59,081 bases of DNA from Candidatus Aerophobetes bacterium Ae_b3b (GTDB taxonomy: Bacteria > Aerophobota > Aerophobia > Aerophobales > AE-B3A). Below the pieces are notes generated by a model. That model searched no databases. It saw only the letters and a program-made list of their open reading frames with translations, and was not told the DNA's origin. This document shows positions 26,588 to 38,900 of the stretch, one piece after another. The stretch is from the NCBI GenBank assembly GCA_005223085.1, contig NJBP01000007.1:1-59081 (forward strand), given 5' to 3'. How positions within the stretch are numbered: position 1 is the stretch's first letter; each line of letters starts with the position of its first letter. Position numbers and translations under genes: made by a program.

Positions 26588-27418
26588 TTATCTCTTCTTC
26601 CTCCTTTGAATAATTAGCCTATCTGAGAATTTCTTTTTTCTCCTAGTTTTTGCCCCCCTGGTGGGTTTTCCCCAAGGAGTTACCGGATGCCTTCCGGGGC
26701 CACTACGTCCTTCACCTCCTCCGTGGGGATGATCTACAGGGTTCATGGCCACTCCTCGAACCCCTGGACGTCGACCCAACCACCTAGATCTGCCAGCTTT
26801 ACCTCCTTGGATATTCTCGTGCTCTACATTTCCCACCTGACCCACAGTAGCTTTACACTCCAGAGGAATCAACCTCACCTCCCCCGAGGGAAGCTTCACC
26901 TGACCATATTTTTCTTCCTTACTTAAAAGTTGAGCATTGGTGCCTGCAGAACGAACTAACTGAGCTCCCCTTCCCGGCTTTAGCTCAACATTATGAATTT
27001 GACTTCCTTCAGGGATCTCCCGCAAAGTAAGCGTATTCCCATTCTTTAAAGGTGCCTCTTTTCCTGAAATAATCTCATCGCCCACTTTCAAGTCCTTGGG
27101 AGCAATAATATATCTTTTTTCTCCATCTTTATAGTGAAGTAGAGCAATTCTGGCAGACCTGTTGGGATCATATTCAATGGAAGCGACATAACCCAGTATT
27201 CCATCTTTGTCTCTCTTAAAATCAATCATGCGGTACTTTCTTTTGGTCCCGCCCCCTTTGTGTCTAATACTAATTCTACCCTGATTGTTTCTACCTCCCT
27301 TCCTTTTTAAACTGTGGGTAAGACTTTTCTCGGGCTTGTCTTTAGTAATCTCCGAAAAATAATAACCACTTCTACCTCTTTTTCCAGGCGAGGTGGGCCT
27401 GTAGATCTTGACTGCCAT
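26588..27418 (-). CDS. rplB: 50S ribosomal protein L2
   Basis: L2 is needed for subunit association and peptidyl-transferase integrity. The 276-residue protein has [34 protein letters not shown], and the hallmark [20 protein letters not shown] with the conserved His. It lies one base after rplW. Nothing unusual in length. Confidence 0.98.
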   Translation of the reverse strand: MAVKIYRPTSPGKRGRSGYYFSEITKDKPEKSLTHSLKRKGGRNNQGRISIRHKGGGTKRKYRMIDFKRDKDGILGYVASIEYDPNRSARIALLHYKDGEKRYIIAPKDLKVGDEIISGKEAPLKNGNTLTLREIPEGSQIHNVELKPGRGAQLVRSAGTNAQLLSKEEKYGQVKLPSGEVRLIPLECKATVGQVGNVEHENIQGGKAGRSRWLGRRPGVRGVAMNPVDHPHGGGEGRSGPGRHPVTPWGKPTRGAKTRRKKKFSDRLIIQRRKKR

Positions 27419-27419
27419 A

Positions 27420-27710
27420 CTATACTCCTAACTCCTCTATAGTCTCTCCTTCTTTCAACCTTACAATAGCTTTCTTCCAGTTGGGCGTTTTAACAATGGC
27501 TCGGCCTCGCGATCTCTTCCTTTTTCCCTTAACCCACATGGTTCTCACTCTATCTACTTTCACTTTGAACAGTTCTTCTACTGCCTTTTTTATCTCTACT
27601 TTACCCGAGGTCGGAGAAACTTTAAACAAATACTTGTTATCCTTTAAAAGTTGTGTCCCCTTCTCTGAGACTACAGGAGATAAGATAATGTCCTGAGGCA
27701 GCTTATTCAT
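27420..27710 (-). CDS. rplW: 50S ribosomal protein L23
   Basis: L23 is the exit-tunnel docking protein for trigger factor and SRP. The 96-residue protein shows [40 protein letters not shown] and [16 protein letters not shown]. Its start overlaps the rplD stop by 8 nt. Confidence 0.96.
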   Translation of the reverse strand: MNKLPQDIILSPVVSEKGTQLLKDNKYLFKVSPTSGKVEIKKAVEELFKVKVDRVRTMWVKGKRKRSRGRAIVKTPNWKKAIVRLKEGETIEELGV

Positions 27711-28335
27711 CTTTTTTCTTTAATCTCTCCACCAAGTGTACTAAGGCACCCTTAGTGATACATATATTTTTGTGGGAAAGAATGTCATATGCACTGAGAC
27801 AGACAGCAGGAGATAGACGCAGATTTTTTAAATTGGAAGCGGATCTTATTATCTTTTCATTTGGCTCCTCCAAAACAAGTAAGGTTTTCCCTTTTAAGGA
27901 AAGTAATTGCAGAAATTCTGCCATCTCCTTGGTCTTTCCATTTTTTATAGAAATCCGATTCAGAATAATCAACCCTCCCTCTCTGATTTTCTTTCTTAGA
28001 CTTGATTTTAGAGCTATCTTTTTCATCTTCTGAGGGAAATGATATTTGAAGTTTCTTGGCTTTGGTCCAAAGACAACTCCTCCACCTACCCAGAGAGGTG
28101 AGCGTCTGCTACCCGCTCTAGCTCTTCCCGTGCCTTTCTGAATCCACGGTTTTCTCCCTCCTCCTCTCACTTCAGCACGTGATTTTGTGGAAGCTGTACC
28201 CTGTCGATGGCTGGCCCTGTAAGCTAGCACCGCCTCCCTCAAAACAGAAGATCTGATTTCGCCCTCAAAGATATCTCCATCCAGAGAGAGAACCTCAACT
28301 TCTTTCCCTTGCATATTATAAACTTTTATTTCCAT
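27703..28335 (-). CDS. rplD: 50S ribosomal protein L4
   Basis: L4 reaches into the exit tunnel and in some bacteria regulates the S10 operon. The 210-residue protein contains ASHRQGTASTKSRAEVRGGG, RKPWIQKGTGRARAGSRRSP (the tunnel loop) and LKNLRLSPAVCLSAYDIL. It starts 3 nt after rplC. No L4-binding leader was recognised upstream of rpsJ, which abuts fusA. Confidence 0.97.
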   Translation of the reverse strand: MEIKVYNMQGKEVEVLSLDGDIFEGEIRSSVLREAVLAYRASHRQGTASTKSRAEVRGGGRKPWIQKGTGRARAGSRRSPLWVGGGVVFGPKPRNFKYHFPQKMKKIALKSSLRKKIREGGLIILNRISIKNGKTKEMAEFLQLLSLKGKTLLVLEEPNEKIIRSASNLKNLRLSPAVCLSAYDILSHKNICITKGALVHLVERLKKKDE

Positions 28336-28338
28336 TGA

Positions 28339-28965
28339 TCAGTTCTCTGTGCCTTTTATAGCTACGAAACCCCCTTTCCTCCCTGGTAGACTACCTTTAA
28401 TCAAGAGGAGATTGAGTTTCTCGTCTATCTTTACTAGCTTCAAATTACGGGCGGTTACTTTCTCTGATCCCATCCTCCCTGGCATTTTCTTTCCCTTGAA
28501 TACCCGAGAAGGATCGGAAGAGGCTCCTATGGAACCGGGTCGGCGATGCCACTGTTTTGCTCCGTGAGAAGCAGGACCACCCTTAAAGCCGTATCTCTTC
28601 ACCACACCTGCAAATCCCTTTCCTTTTGAGACACCAGCAACATCTACCAGGTCACCCTCCTTAAAAACGCCAACTTTGATCATATCCCCTACCTTTAAAC
28701 CACCGATATCCTCCACTCTAAACTCTTTTAAATACCTGCGCGGGGAAACTTTAGCCTTTCTGAAATGTCCTAACTTCGGCTTATTAACGCGAGTTTCCTT
28801 CACCTCTTCAAAGCCCAACTGAACTGCATTGTAGCCATCTTTTTCTTTAACCTTTCTCTGCACCACTATACACGGTCCAGCTTCCACTACCGTCACCGGA
28901 ATAAGACTATTGTCTTCATAGATTTGACTCATGCCTATCTTTTTGCCCAGGATAACACGCATCAT
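28339..28965 (-). CDS. rplC: 50S ribosomal protein L3
   Basis: L3 extends to the peptidyl-transferase centre. The 208-residue protein begins [19 protein letters not shown], has [40 protein letters not shown] and [20 protein letters not shown]. Two adjacent ATGs (28965, 28962) are possible starts; the rpsJ stop overlaps them. Otherwise ordinary. Confidence 0.97.
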   Translation of the reverse strand: MMRVILGKKIGMSQIYEDNSLIPVTVVEAGPCIVVQRKVKEKDGYNAVQLGFEEVKETRVNKPKLGHFRKAKVSPRRYLKEFRVEDIGGLKVGDMIKVGVFKEGDLVDVAGVSKGKGFAGVVKRYGFKGGPASHGAKQWHRRPGSIGASSDPSRVFKGKKMPGRMGSEKVTARNLKLVKIDEKLNLLLIKGSLPGRKGGFVAIKGTEN

Positions 28966-29270
28966 AACTTCACCTCTACGTGCACTCCGGTGGGAAGATT
29001 CATTCCCATTAAAGCATCCACTGTCTTAGGGTTGGACTCCAGAATGTCTATCAGTCTCTTATGAATTCGCATCTCAAATTGTTCTCGGGAGTCCTTGTGG
29101 GTATGAGGACTCCGCGTCACTGTGAATCTTGAGATCTTTGTCGGTAAAGGTATGGGCCCACATATTCTTGCTCCCGTTCTTTCTATGGTATCTATAATTC
29201 TCTTCACTGACTGATCTAGTATTCTATGATCATAAGCCTTTAATTTAATCCTAATTCTTTGTTTGGCCAC
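28962..29270 (-). CDS. rpsJ: 30S ribosomal protein S10 (NusE)
   Basis: S10 is a head protein and also the NusE partner of NusG/NusB. The 102-residue protein reads [20 protein letters not shown] and [20 protein letters not shown]. The GTG at 29270 has GAGGAG six bases upstream and gives the exact family length; a start six codons earlier is possible but unsupported. It overlaps the end of fusA by 20 nt, so fusA and the S10 cluster are physically continuous. No tuf lies between them. Confidence 0.96.
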   Translation of the reverse strand: MAKQRIRIKLKAYDHRILDQSVKRIIDTIERTGARICGPIPLPTKISRFTVTRSPHTHKDSREQFEMRIHKRLIDILESNPKTVDALMGMNLPTGVHVEVKL

Positions 29271-31344
29271 GCATAACTCCTCTTCCAATGATTTTCTCAG
29301 CTACGTCAGAAGGTACTTCCTCATAATGAGAAAATTCTATATTAGGAATACCTCTTCCTTGAGTCATTGACCTCAGTTTAGTAACATATCTAAAAAGTTC
29401 GGCCAAGGGAACATAGCCACTAAGATAACGACTGTCATCTCTTGTCTCCATCTTGTAGATTCGACCTCGTCGGCTGGCAAAATCACCGATCACCTCACCC
29501 ATAAAATCTTGGGGAACCCTCAGTTCTACCTTCATTATTGGTTCCAACAAATAAGGCTCCGCTTCCTGACATGCTTTTTTAAAAGCAATAATAGCGGCCG
29601 TTCTAAAGGCGAACTCTGAGGAATCAACCGGATGATATGAACCATCGAGAAGATTCACCTTAACATCGGTTAAAGGATAACCACTCAGTATTCCACTCGA
29701 CATTACTTGTTTTATCCCCTTTTTTATGGAAGGTATAAATTCTTTGGGAATAACTCCTCCTTTGGTTTTATCTACAAACGTCTCTTCTGCATCTTTCCTG
29801 GGTTCAATCTCAAGCCATACATCTCCATACTGACCTCTACCCCCGCTCTGACGTATATATTGACCTCGAGCCTGCGCTTTTTTCCTTATTGCCTCTTTGT
29901 AAGCTACCTTAGGCTTCCCCGCATCGACTCCTACTTTGAAATCACGTCTGAGTCGCTCCAAGACAACTTCTAGGTGCAATTGGCCCATGCCCGAGATTAC
30001 GATTTGCCCAGTCTCCTCATCTTGACGGATCTTAAAAGTAGGATCCTCCTGAGTTAATTTAGACAATGAACTGGCTAATTTATCCTGATCCAAGCTGGTC
30101 TTAGGCTCAATAGCTATCGAAATCACCGGTTCAGTAAACTTTATAGGTTCAAAAATTAGGGGATGTTTTTCCTCGCAAAGAGAATCTCCAGTATCTATTT
30201 CTCTTGGCCCTATGGCTGCCCCTATGTCTCCGGTAGAAATCTCTTTTCTGTCCTTTCGGTAATTAGCATGCATTTCTAAAATGCGAGCAATTCTCTCTTT
30301 TCGACACTTTGTGGAATTATAAACCAACTGACCAACCTTTATCATCCCGGAATAAACCCTGAAATAAGTTAATCTACCCATATATGGATCAGTTACTATC
30401 TTAAAAGCCAGGCCGGAAAAAGGCTGTTCAATGGAGGCGTATCTTTTCTCTTTCTTCCCACTCAGAGGATTTACGCCCACAACCGGTGGAATATCCAGGG
30501 GCGAAGGCAGATAGTCTACGATGGCATCTAAAAGAAGTCGAGTTCCTTTATTTTTTAAGGCACTTCCGCAAAAAACAGGAACTACCCCTTGATTCAGGGT
30601 TAGCTTTCTTACCTCTCTTTTGATCTCCTTTACTTCTAGACTCCCTTTTTCTAAAAACCTCTCCAGACATTCGTCATTGTTCTCGGTAATCTTTTCCAGT
30701 AAATGGTTGTGCCAGTACGAAGCAAGTTCCGTTAGAGAAGAGGGAATTTCTTCGGTTAAGATCTTAGCCTCCAAGCCATCTCCGTGCCAAATCAAAGCCT
30801 TCATCCCGACCAGATCAACAACCCCCCTAAAATTTTCTTCCTTTCCAATAGGTAATTGAAGGGGCAGGGGAACAAGTTCGAACTTTTGCTTGATAGAATC
30901 AATGACCCGGTAAAAATCAGCCCCCACTCTATCCATTTTGTTAACGAAGGTAAGACGTGGAATATTATAACGATTGGCCTGCCGCCAGACTGTTTCTGAC
31001 TGAGGCTCTACTCCCTCTACTCCACAAAAAATTATTACCCCTCCATCCAGCACCCTCAATGTCCTTTCTACCTCTACAGTAAAATCTACATGGCCGGGAG
31101 TATCAATAATATTAATGCGATGATTTTTCCAGCTACAGGTAGTAGCAGCGGAGGTAATAGTAATCCCACGTTCTTTTTCCTGTGTCATCCAATCCATAAC
31201 TGCTGTACCCTCGTGTACCTCGCCTACCTTATGAATTTTTCCTGTATAGTAAAGCATACGCTCAGTAGTAGTTGTCTTCCCCGCATCTATGTGGGCAACT
31301 ATACCAATATTTCTGACTTTGTCTAGAGAACCTTTGGGTTCCAT
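29251..31344 (-). CDS. fusA: Elongation factor G
   Basis: EF-G is the GTPase that drives translocation and, with RRF, recycling. From ATG 31344 it is 697 residues, the normal size: GTP-binding motifs [23 protein letters not shown] and NKMDRVGA, then domains II-V ending near [16 protein letters not shown]. The frame is open 33 codons further upstream to a TTG at 31443, but most of that extension is encoded by a palindromic repeat element (31367-31458) and has no family counterpart. The chosen ATG has only a weak ribosome site, so the exact start is uncertain. Confidence 0.93.
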   Translation of the reverse strand: MEPKGSLDKVRNIGIVAHIDAGKTTTTERMLYYTGKIHKVGEVHEGTAVMDWMTQEKERGITITSAATTCSWKNHRINIIDTPGHVDFTVEVERTLRVLDGGVIIFCGVEGVEPQSETVWRQANRYNIPRLTFVNKMDRVGADFYRVIDSIKQKFELVPLPLQLPIGKEENFRGVVDLVGMKALIWHGDGLEAKILTEEIPSSLTELASYWHNHLLEKITENNDECLERFLEKGSLEVKEIKREVRKLTLNQGVVPVFCGSALKNKGTRLLLDAIVDYLPSPLDIPPVVGVNPLSGKKEKRYASIEQPFSGLAFKIVTDPYMGRLTYFRVYSGMIKVGQLVYNSTKCRKERIARILEMHANYRKDRKEISTGDIGAAIGPREIDTGDSLCEEKHPLIFEPIKFTEPVISIAIEPKTSLDQDKLASSLSKLTQEDPTFKIRQDEETGQIVISGMGQLHLEVVLERLRRDFKVGVDAGKPKVAYKEAIRKKAQARGQYIRQSGGRGQYGDVWLEIEPRKDAEETFVDKTKGGVIPKEFIPSIKKGIKQVMSSGILSGYPLTDVKVNLLDGSYHPVDSSEFAFRTAAIIAFKKACQEAEPYLLEPIMKVELRVPQDFMGEVIGDFASRRGRIYKMETRDDSRYLSGYVPLAELFRYVTKLRSMTQGRGIPNIEFSHYEEVPSDVAEKIIGRGVMRGQTKN

Positions 31345-31366
31345 CTGTTTATCCAGGTATTGTTTT

Positions 31367-31458
31367 ACCCCGTTAGAAAGAAGGCTTCGTCCACGCACCC
31401 CCTCGAAGATCTTCTCTCTAGCAAGGTTCAAAAACCCCTCCAAGTTTTCTAACGGGGT
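31367..31458. repeat. 92-bp palindromic element between rpsG and fusA (family C)
   Basis: Perfect 13-bp inverted repeats ACCCCGTTAGAAA (31367-31379) and TTTCTAACGGGGT (31446-31458) enclose 66 bp. The right arm touches the rpsG stop codon with no spacer. The element is open in the fusA frame and would add residues such as [11 protein letters not shown] to EF-G if translated. It looks like a small mobile or MITE-like repeat inserted at the operon junction; only one copy was found here, so mobility is inferred. Confidence 0.65.
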
Positions 31459-31929
31459 TTACCATCGATAATGAGCAAAAGCTCGATTAGCCTCTGCCAT
31501 ACGATGGGTATCTTCCTTCTTTTTCACCGCTAAACCTTCTCCTCGTGACGCCATGATGATTTCTTGGGCCAATTTCTCTTTTGTTGGCTTACCCTTTTTT
31601 TGGCGAGCAAAATGCACTATCCACCGAAGAGCCAGAGCTTCTTTCCTTTCAGATCTAACCTCTGTGGGTATTTGATACGTAGCTCCTCCTACCCGACGAC
31701 TGCGAACCTCCAAAACGGGTTTAACGTTGTCTAAGGCCTTAAGGAAAACTTCCATAGGATTTCTCTTTTCCCTTTTCCGTATAATATCGAAGCACTCATA
31801 ACAAATAGCCTCGGCTTTGCTCTTTTTCCCTTGCTTCATTATCTTATTGATCAACTTGCTTAATACTTCACTATTATAAAGTGAATCTCCGGGTACACTC
31901 CTCTTTTTAGCTATTCTTCTTCTGGCCAT
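31459..31929 (-). CDS. rpsG: 30S ribosomal protein S7
   Basis: S7 nucleates the 3' major domain of 16S rRNA and can repress the str operon. The 156-residue protein has [40 protein letters not shown] and [19 protein letters not shown] at its end. It follows rpsL after 10 nt. Its stop codon abuts a palindromic element. Confidence 0.97.
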   Translation of the reverse strand: MARRRIAKKRSVPGDSLYNSEVLSKLINKIMKQGKKSKAEAICYECFDIIRKREKRNPMEVFLKALDNVKPVLEVRSRRVGGATYQIPTEVRSERKEALALRWIVHFARQKKGKPTKEKLAQEIIMASRGEGLAVKKKEDTHRMAEANRAFAHYRW

Positions 31930-31939
31930 TTAAGTCCCT

Positions 31940-32308
31940 TTATCCTCTCTTTCTCCCATATCTTGATCGACTCTGCTTTCTTCCCTCTACTCCAGCCGTG
32001 TCTAAGGCTCCTCGTATAATATGATATTTTACTCCGGGCAAATCCTTTACTCTTCCCCCTCTCACCAGAACAATGGAATGTTCCTGCAAATTATGTCCTT
32101 CTCCAGGAATATATGCGGTCACCATTTTTCCATTGGACAGCCTCACCCTAGCTACTTTTCTCAGAGCAGAATTAGGTTTCTTGGGGGTAAGAGTTCTTAC
32201 GTTAACACAGACCCCTTTCTTTTGAGGTGATTTTTGCAAAGCTAAGCTTTTTCCTTTCTTTTTAACGCGCAGTCGTCCCTTTTTTACCAATTGATTTATA
32301 GTAGGCAT
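31940..32308 (-). CDS. rpsL: 30S ribosomal protein S12
   Basis: S12 sits at the decoding centre. The 122-residue protein shows [40 protein letters not shown] (with the Lys residue targeted in streptomycin resistance present in wild-type form) and [20 protein letters not shown]. It begins directly after the rpoC stop, with no spacer, placing rpoBC and rpsLG-fusA in one transcription unit. Confidence 0.97.
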   Translation of the reverse strand: MPTINQLVKKGRLRVKKKGKSLALQKSPQKKGVCVNVRTLTPKKPNSALRKVARVRLSNGKMVTAYIPGEGHNLQEHSIVLVRGGRVKDLPGVKYHIIRGALDTAGVEGRKQSRSRYGRKRG

Positions 32309-35300
32309 TTATTCTCCTTTAGTGGGTGCTCTATCTTTCGAATTTATGTCGAATCCGGTGCCTGCCGGGACTAACTTGCCAACAATTACATTTCCTTTTA
32401 GTCCCTTTAGGGTATCGACCTGTCCACAGATAGCTGCCTCAGCCAGAACCTGCTTGGTTTTTTGGAAAGAAGCAGCCGACAAAAAACTTTCCTTGTCTTC
32501 CTGGGCCGCCTTAGGTATAGCTAATAGAACAGGTTTTACTGTAGCAGGCCTACCTTCCCTCTCTTTTACTTTCCGGTTAACCTCTTCAAATTGGACTTTG
32601 TCTATCTGTTCCCCTGGAAGATAATCGGTATCTCCCGGCTCTTCCACCTCAACTTTCCTCATCATCTGTCTTACGATCACTTCAAAGTGTTTGATATTAA
32701 TATTTACCCCTTGAGACTTATATACTTGTTGCGTTTGATTGACCAGATACTCCTCTACTGCTCTAGTCCCCTTTATACTCAAGAGACTGCGAGGATTAAT
32801 ACTTCCTTCAATAATTTTATCTCCCGCCTCTATGATATCCCCATCCGAGACCAACACCTCTCCCCCTACCTCATAGGTTATCTCCCTGTCTCCTTCCCCT
32901 TTCACCTTGACGTAGACGCCTCCTTTTTCTTCCCTTATGCTCACCTTCCCTTCTATCTCGCTGATAAGAGCCTCTTCTCCTTTGCGCTGCCTGATAACTC
33001 CCTTACGCGGATAATCGTGTTTTCGAGGTTCAAAGAGTTCTGTAGCTCGAGGCAACCCTTGAGGAATATCTCCACCCTTCTGAAATATTCCTCCCGTGTG
33101 GAAAGTACGTAAGGTCAGCTGAGTACCAGGCTCACCTATAGACTGGGCTGCTATTACTCCTACCGCTTCGCCAAGATCTACCAGCCTATGAGTAGTCAGG
33201 TCCCATCCATAACATCTTTGGCACAGTCCCCATTTTGCTTGACAGGTGAGAGGAGAGCGAACCTTTACTCTCTTCACTCTGCACTTCTCGATTCTTTCTG
33301 CTAACTCCTCAGTTATCTCCTGGTTAGACCCAACGATCACCTCTTTTGAGGAAGGCTCTGTCACCGGAGATGCAGTTACCCTGCCTACTATTCTCTTCCT
33401 CGGAGACTCTGCCTCTTTCTTCTCCTCATTTAAGGGTGCTATGAAGATACCATCAATCGTTCCACAGTCTCTCTCAGTAACAATAACATTTTCCGCTACC
33501 GCCACTAATTTACGGGTAAGATAACCAGCGTAGGCTGTTTTTAAGGCTGTATCTACCAGGCCTTTTCTACCTCCTGAGGTAGAAATGAAATATTCTGGAG
33601 CAGTAAGACCTTCCTCGAAGCTAGAGCGCACAGGCTCCTCCCCAATTCTTCCCTTTAATCTTCCTCCAGAAATGGGATAAAAGTATTGCTTAATTAACTC
33701 TGAAGGGATATTTGGCTCTCTTTTAAATACCTCGTCCCAGAGTTCTCTGCGATAGGTTTCTCTTACGGATCTAGCCATTAGGCCTCTCATTCCTACTATT
33801 TGACGCAGTTGATCGGCGGATCCTCTGGCTCCGGATTTCCACATGAGATACAGGGGATTGAAAGGGTTTTCAGAAAGATACTGGGATACCTTCTGTCCAA
33901 TTTGCTCAGTAACCCTCATCCATAAATCAATTACATCCATATACCGCTCTTCCTCGGTAATTTCCCTGTCCTCAGCCCTGAGACTGTACCCCTTTGCTTC
34001 GTCTTCAGCGTCTCCTAGAAGTTCCCGTTTCTCTTTTATTTTAGGGACATCGGAAAGGGCAAAGGTCAGCCCGGATCTGGTGCCAAAATCAAATCCCAAT
34101 CTTTTAATTTCATCCAAGACCTCCACTGTAGTTACATTTCCGTATTTTCGCCAGATTTTACTTATAATCTCAGCCAAGGTCTTCTTGTCAATTAGCCTAT
34201 TTTGAAATTCCATCCCCTCTGGCAGGATTTGATTGAATATTACTCTACCGGGGGTAGTCTGGATCCACTTTCCATCTATAAGCAGCTTTATCCTTTGATG
34301 AAGATCTATCTTCTCCAACTCGTAAGCGAGTATTGCTTCATCCGAGCATGAGAGGACTTTTTCTTCTGCCTTTTCCTCTCTTTCTAGAGTTAAGTAATAG
34401 CAACCGGCAGCAATGTCCTGAGTGGGAGTAACTATGGGGTCTCCATTAGATGGAGAGAGAATATTGTTACTGGAAAGCATCAAAGTCCTTGCCTCAAGCT
34501 GTGCCTCATAGGAAAGGGGAATGTGAACCGCCATCTGATCACCATCAAAATCAGCATTGAAAGCGCTGCAGACCAGAGGATGAAGTTGAATAGCATTTCC
34601 CTCTATTAAAACTGGCTGGAAGGCCTGGATTCCAAGTCTATGCAAAGTAGGGGCTCTGTTCAGGAGAACCGGATGATCCTTAACTACCTTTTCTAATATT
34701 TCCCATACAAAAGGATCGGTTTTTTCCACCAGATCATTGGCTCTTTTAATGGTTTCAACTTTGCCTCCTCTTAAGATTTCACTCAGAACAAAGGGTCGAA
34801 AAAGCTCCAGAGCCATACTTTCGGGCAGTCCACATTGGTAAATCTTTAAATCTGGACCGGGCACAATCACTGCTCTTCCCGAGTAATCAACCCTTTTACC
34901 TAAAAGATTCTGTCGGAACCGACCTTGTTTTCCCTTGATTATCTCACTTAAAGACTTCAGCGGCCTTCCTCCTGCTCCTAATATGGGTTGAGGAAGTTTT
35001 TCATTTTCGAATAAGGCATCTACAGATTGTTGAAGCATTTTCTTTTCGTTCTGGATAATTATTTGAGGCGCCCCAATATCGAGCAAATACTTAAGTCGAT
35101 TATTACGATTAATAATTCGTCGGTATAAATCATTAAGATCAGAATTGGCAAAAATTCCACTCTCCAGTTGCACCATGGGCCGAAAATCGGGAGGAATAAC
35201 AGGAACAATTTTTAGAATCATCCACTCGGGCCTGTTTCCTGAGCGGAGAAAATTCTCCACTACCTGCAGGCGTCTGATTAATTTGAGTCTTTTGCCTTTG

Positions 35301-35893
35301 GATCTTTCCTGGAGGAGCTCTTCCTTCAATTCATCTTTTAAGTGCTCGATCTTCATCTCCTCGAGCATATTTAGAATTACCTCTGTTCCGGCGCCAGCCT
35401 GAAATGAACCTTCCCCATATAGATTCTTATATCTTTGATACTCCTCCTCATCCAGGATTTGCAATTTCTTCAAGGGAGTCTCGCCCGGATCGACTACCAG
35501 ATAACTTATAAAGTAAATTACTCTTTCTAGTTCGTTTTTCTTAAGCCCCAGTAGAAGAGGTAGATAATTCTTGGTATACCAGATATGAGCAACCGGGGCC
35601 GCCAGTTCAACGTGTCCCATTCTTTCACGACGAACCTTGGAGGAGGTGACCTCTACCCCACACCTCTCACATCTCACCCCCTTATATTTCATTTTTCTAT
35701 ATTTGCCGCAGTAGCACTCGTAACTCTTGGTAGGACCAAATATCCGCTCGCAAAAAAGGCCGCCTCTTTCCGGTCTGAAAGTACGATAATTAATGGTATC
35801 GGTCTTTTTTACCTCTCCATAAGACCACCCTCTCATCTCTTCCGGAGAGGCTAGCCTTATTCTAATCTTGTCAATATCACTCATCTTCCACAC
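32309..35893 (-). CDS. rpoC: RNA polymerase subunit beta prime
   Basis: The 1194-residue catalytic subunit. Near the N-terminus is the zinc ribbon ([20 protein letters not shown]), then the clamp, the catalytic loop [18 protein letters not shown], the bridge-helix and trigger-loop region ([20 protein letters not shown] and [20 protein letters not shown]) and a second zinc site ([20 protein letters not shown]). The GTG at 35893 has GGAGG seven bases upstream; an ATG three codons later is the alternative. Size is at the compact end, without large lineage-specific inserts. Confidence 0.97.
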   Translation of the reverse strand: MWKMSDIDKIRIRLASPEEMRGWSYGEVKKTDTINYRTFRPERGGLFCERIFGPTKSYECYCGKYRKMKYKGVRCERCGVEVTSSKVRRERMGHVELAAPVAHIWYTKNYLPLLLGLKKNELERVIYFISYLVVDPGETPLKKLQILDEEEYQRYKNLYGEGSFQAGAGTEVILNMLEEMKIEHLKDELKEELLQERSKGKRLKLIRRLQVVENFLRSGNRPEWMILKIVPVIPPDFRPMVQLESGIFANSDLNDLYRRIINRNNRLKYLLDIGAPQIIIQNEKKMLQQSVDALFENEKLPQPILGAGGRPLKSLSEIIKGKQGRFRQNLLGKRVDYSGRAVIVPGPDLKIYQCGLPESMALELFRPFVLSEILRGGKVETIKRANDLVEKTDPFVWEILEKVVKDHPVLLNRAPTLHRLGIQAFQPVLIEGNAIQLHPLVCSAFNADFDGDQMAVHIPLSYEAQLEARTLMLSSNNILSPSNGDPIVTPTQDIAAGCYYLTLEREEKAEEKVLSCSDEAILAYELEKIDLHQRIKLLIDGKWIQTTPGRVIFNQILPEGMEFQNRLIDKKTLAEIISKIWRKYGNVTTVEVLDEIKRLGFDFGTRSGLTFALSDVPKIKEKRELLGDAEDEAKGYSLRAEDREITEEERYMDVIDLWMRVTEQIGQKVSQYLSENPFNPLYLMWKSGARGSADQLRQIVGMRGLMARSVRETYRRELWDEVFKREPNIPSELIKQYFYPISGGRLKGRIGEEPVRSSFEEGLTAPEYFISTSGGRKGLVDTALKTAYAGYLTRKLVAVAENVIVTERDCGTIDGIFIAPLNEEKKEAESPRKRIVGRVTASPVTEPSSKEVIVGSNQEITEELAERIEKCRVKRVKVRSPLTCQAKWGLCQRCYGWDLTTHRLVDLGEAVGVIAAQSIGEPGTQLTLRTFHTGGIFQKGGDIPQGLPRATELFEPRKHDYPRKGVIRQRKGEEALISEIEGKVSIREEKGGVYVKVKGEGDREITYEVGGEVLVSDGDIIEAGDKIIEGSINPRSLLSIKGTRAVEEYLVNQTQQVYKSQGVNINIKHFEVIVRQMMRKVEVEEPGDTDYLPGEQIDKVQFEEVNRKVKEREGRPATVKPVLLAIPKAAQEDKESFLSAASFQKTKQVLAEAAICGQVDTLKGLKGNVIVGKLVPAGTGFDINSKDRAPTKGE

Positions 35894-35904
35894 TGGCTTA
35901 CCTC

Positions 35905-38900
35905 CTATTCCCCCTCTTCTTCCATATCCTTAATAGAAAACTTTTTTCCATTCCCCCAAAATTCTAAATTTAGTCCCAGAGATTGAAGCTCCTTAGTCAG
36001 AACCTTGAAAGACTCGGGAGTCTGGGTATCCAGCAGGTTCTCTTCCTTTATTATCCACTCATGTATCCTAGTCCTACCCTGGAGATCATCCGACTTACCC
36101 GTAAGCATCTCCTGTAGAGTATAGGCTGCTCCATAGCCTTCCAGAGCCCACACTTCCATTTCGCCAAATCTCTGTCCTCCTTGCCTGGATCTTCCTCCTA
36201 AGGGCTGTTGGGTAATCAAAGCATAAGGCCCGGTAGATCTAGCATGCATCTTCTCCTCGCCAATATGAATAAGTTTCATTACATACACATATCCCACAGC
36301 AACCTTGCGATCAAAGGGTCTGCCGGTTCGTCCATCATAAAGAGGAGTTTTGCCCGATTCTGGCAGGTGAGCTTCTTTCAATAAAGCTCTTATCTCCTCC
36401 ACCTTAGGCCCCTCAAAAACAGGACATATCATTCGGGTATTCAGAGTTTTGGCCACCCATCCTAAATGCATCTCCAGAATCTGACCAAAGTTCATCCTGG
36501 AGGGAACCCCCAAAGGGTTTAACACTACTTCCACGGGAGTCCCATCAGGAAGGTAGGGCATATCCTCTTCCGGAAGGATTTTAGCAATAACTCCTTTGTT
36601 CCCATGTCGACCAGCAATTTTATCTCCTACTCCAATTTTCCGCCTGATAGCTACATATACTTTGACTCTCTTTTTCACATCCGGTGGTAGGTCATCCTTG
36701 TTTTCCTGCGAGAACACCCTTACCATAATCACCTTACCCTTAATGCCATGAGGAACCCTTAAAGAGTTATCTTTGACTTTCTGCGCTTTTTCCCCGAAGA
36801 TACTCCTAAGAAGTCTTTCCTCCGGAGTCAATTTTATCTCCACCTGAGGGGTGACTTTTCCTACCAGTATATCCCCTGAGTTAACTTCGGCTCCTATTCT
36901 AATAATGCCTTCGGCGTCTAGATCCTTTAAGGATGATTCCTCCACATTAGGAACATCGGCGGTTATCTCCTCCATCCCTGATCTAAGTTCTTTTGCCTCA
37001 ACCTGAAATTCTTCCATATGGATGGAAGTAAAAATATCTTCTTTGACCAGTTTTTCACTTACCAGGATAGCATCTTCAAAATTGTAACCTTCCCAGGGCA
37101 TAAAGGCTACCAGAACATTTCTACCTAAGGATAACTTGCCCTCCGAGATAGCAGCACCATCAGCGATAAAATCTCCTTTTTTAACCTTATCCCCTTGGGA
37201 AACAATGGGTCTTTGGTTTATACAGGTCCTTTGATTAGACCTTTTAAACTTGGTGAGCTTGTATTCATCTATACCCTTTAAGGTCTTTATTCTTACGCAG
37301 TCAGCATCCACGGAAATAACCCGACCTTCTTCTTTTGTCCTCACCCCACACATAGAATCCTCAGCTACTTTTCCTTCCATCCCCGTTTGAACAAAGGGTT
37401 GTTCTGGATTCTCCAGGGGAACTACCTGGCGCTGCATGTTCGATCCCATGAGAGCCCTGTTGGCTTCATTATGTTCCAGAAAGGGAATTAATGAGGTAGT
37501 GACACTCACTATCTGTTTAGGGGACACATCTACATAGTCCACTTTTTCCCTGGAGATAGTGACAATATCTCCTCGGTACCTGGCTATTACCTGAGAGTCA
37601 ACGAACCTTCCCTCTTCATCTACGGTATCAGCACCCGCAATATAGTACTCATCTTCTTCTCGGGCATCAAGATAGACCGCTTCCTCGCTTGCCTTTCCGG
37701 TGACTACTTTCCTATAGGGGGTTTCCAGAAAACCAAACACATTTACCCTGGCATAAGTGGCCAAAGAGGTAATCAAACCAATATTCTGTCCTTCAGGCGT
37801 CTCTATAGGACAAATACGTCCATAATGGGTATAGTGGACATCCCTTACCTCCTCCTTAGCCTGAACTCGAGTTAATCCTCCTGGTCCTAGAGCGGATAAT
37901 CTCCGTTTGTGGGTTAGTTCCGCTAAAGGATTGGTCTGGTCCAGATATTGGGAAAGACGTCCAGTGTTAAAAAAGCTATTCACTGCCGCCCTTACGGCTC
38001 TAGTATTGATGAGAGAACGAGGAGTAATAGTATCAGGATCTTGAATACTCATCCCCTGCTGAATTATCCTGGCCAGATGGGTCAAGCCTATACGCAGCTG
38101 CTCCGAGAGAAGATCTCCTATCCTTCTCACCCTTCTATAAGAGAGATGATCCAGGCTCCTAACCTCTTTTTTCTCCCTGCTTAATCTAAGTAGATATTTT
38201 ACCACCCCTATTATATCATTTAATCTAAGAACACATATCTGCCAATCGGTGTCCAACCCCAACTCTTTGTTGAGTTGAAATCTACCCACTTTGCCAAGAT
38301 TATATCGGCGAGAATCTTTAAAGCTCCTCTCAAAAACTTCTTTAATGGACTCAAAAATCAAAGGACGTCCTGACCGAATTTTTTGGTAGATCTTAACCAG
38401 AGCCTCTTCCTCAGAATTTGCTCCATCCTGTTTAAAACTTTCTTCAAGAATTTCTCTATCCTGAGGATTAGTGAATTCCTTGAGAACTTCAGCTGGTGCC
38501 CCGCCCATAGCTCTAATAAACAAGGTAGCCAGAGATCTCCTTCCTCTATTCATGCGTATAAAAAGAAGGCTATCTTTAATTTCAAAATCTAACCAGTTCC
38601 CTCTCTCTGGAATAATCCGGGCACGATATGATATTCGTCCGCCTGAAACGGTTGAGGTATCTTCTTCAAATAAGACACCGGGAGAGCGCTGCAGCTGATT
38701 AACTATTATCCTTTCCGCTCCATTGACAACAAAACTTCCCTCTTTTGTCATTAATGGAAAATCTCCTAGATAAACCTCCTGTTCTGCTACCTCTCCAGTT
38801 TCAATCTTTTTCAGGCGAAGCTTAACATACAAAGGAAGAGAGTAAGTAAGTTCTTCTTCTCGGCATTTTTCTACGGTGTACCTCGGTTCATTAAAATGAT

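Noticed and set aside
31345-31443. 33-residue N-terminal extension of EF-G
   Set aside because: Most of it is encoded by the 92-bp palindromic element, it starts at a TTG without a good ribosome site, and EF-G family length fits the internal ATG.
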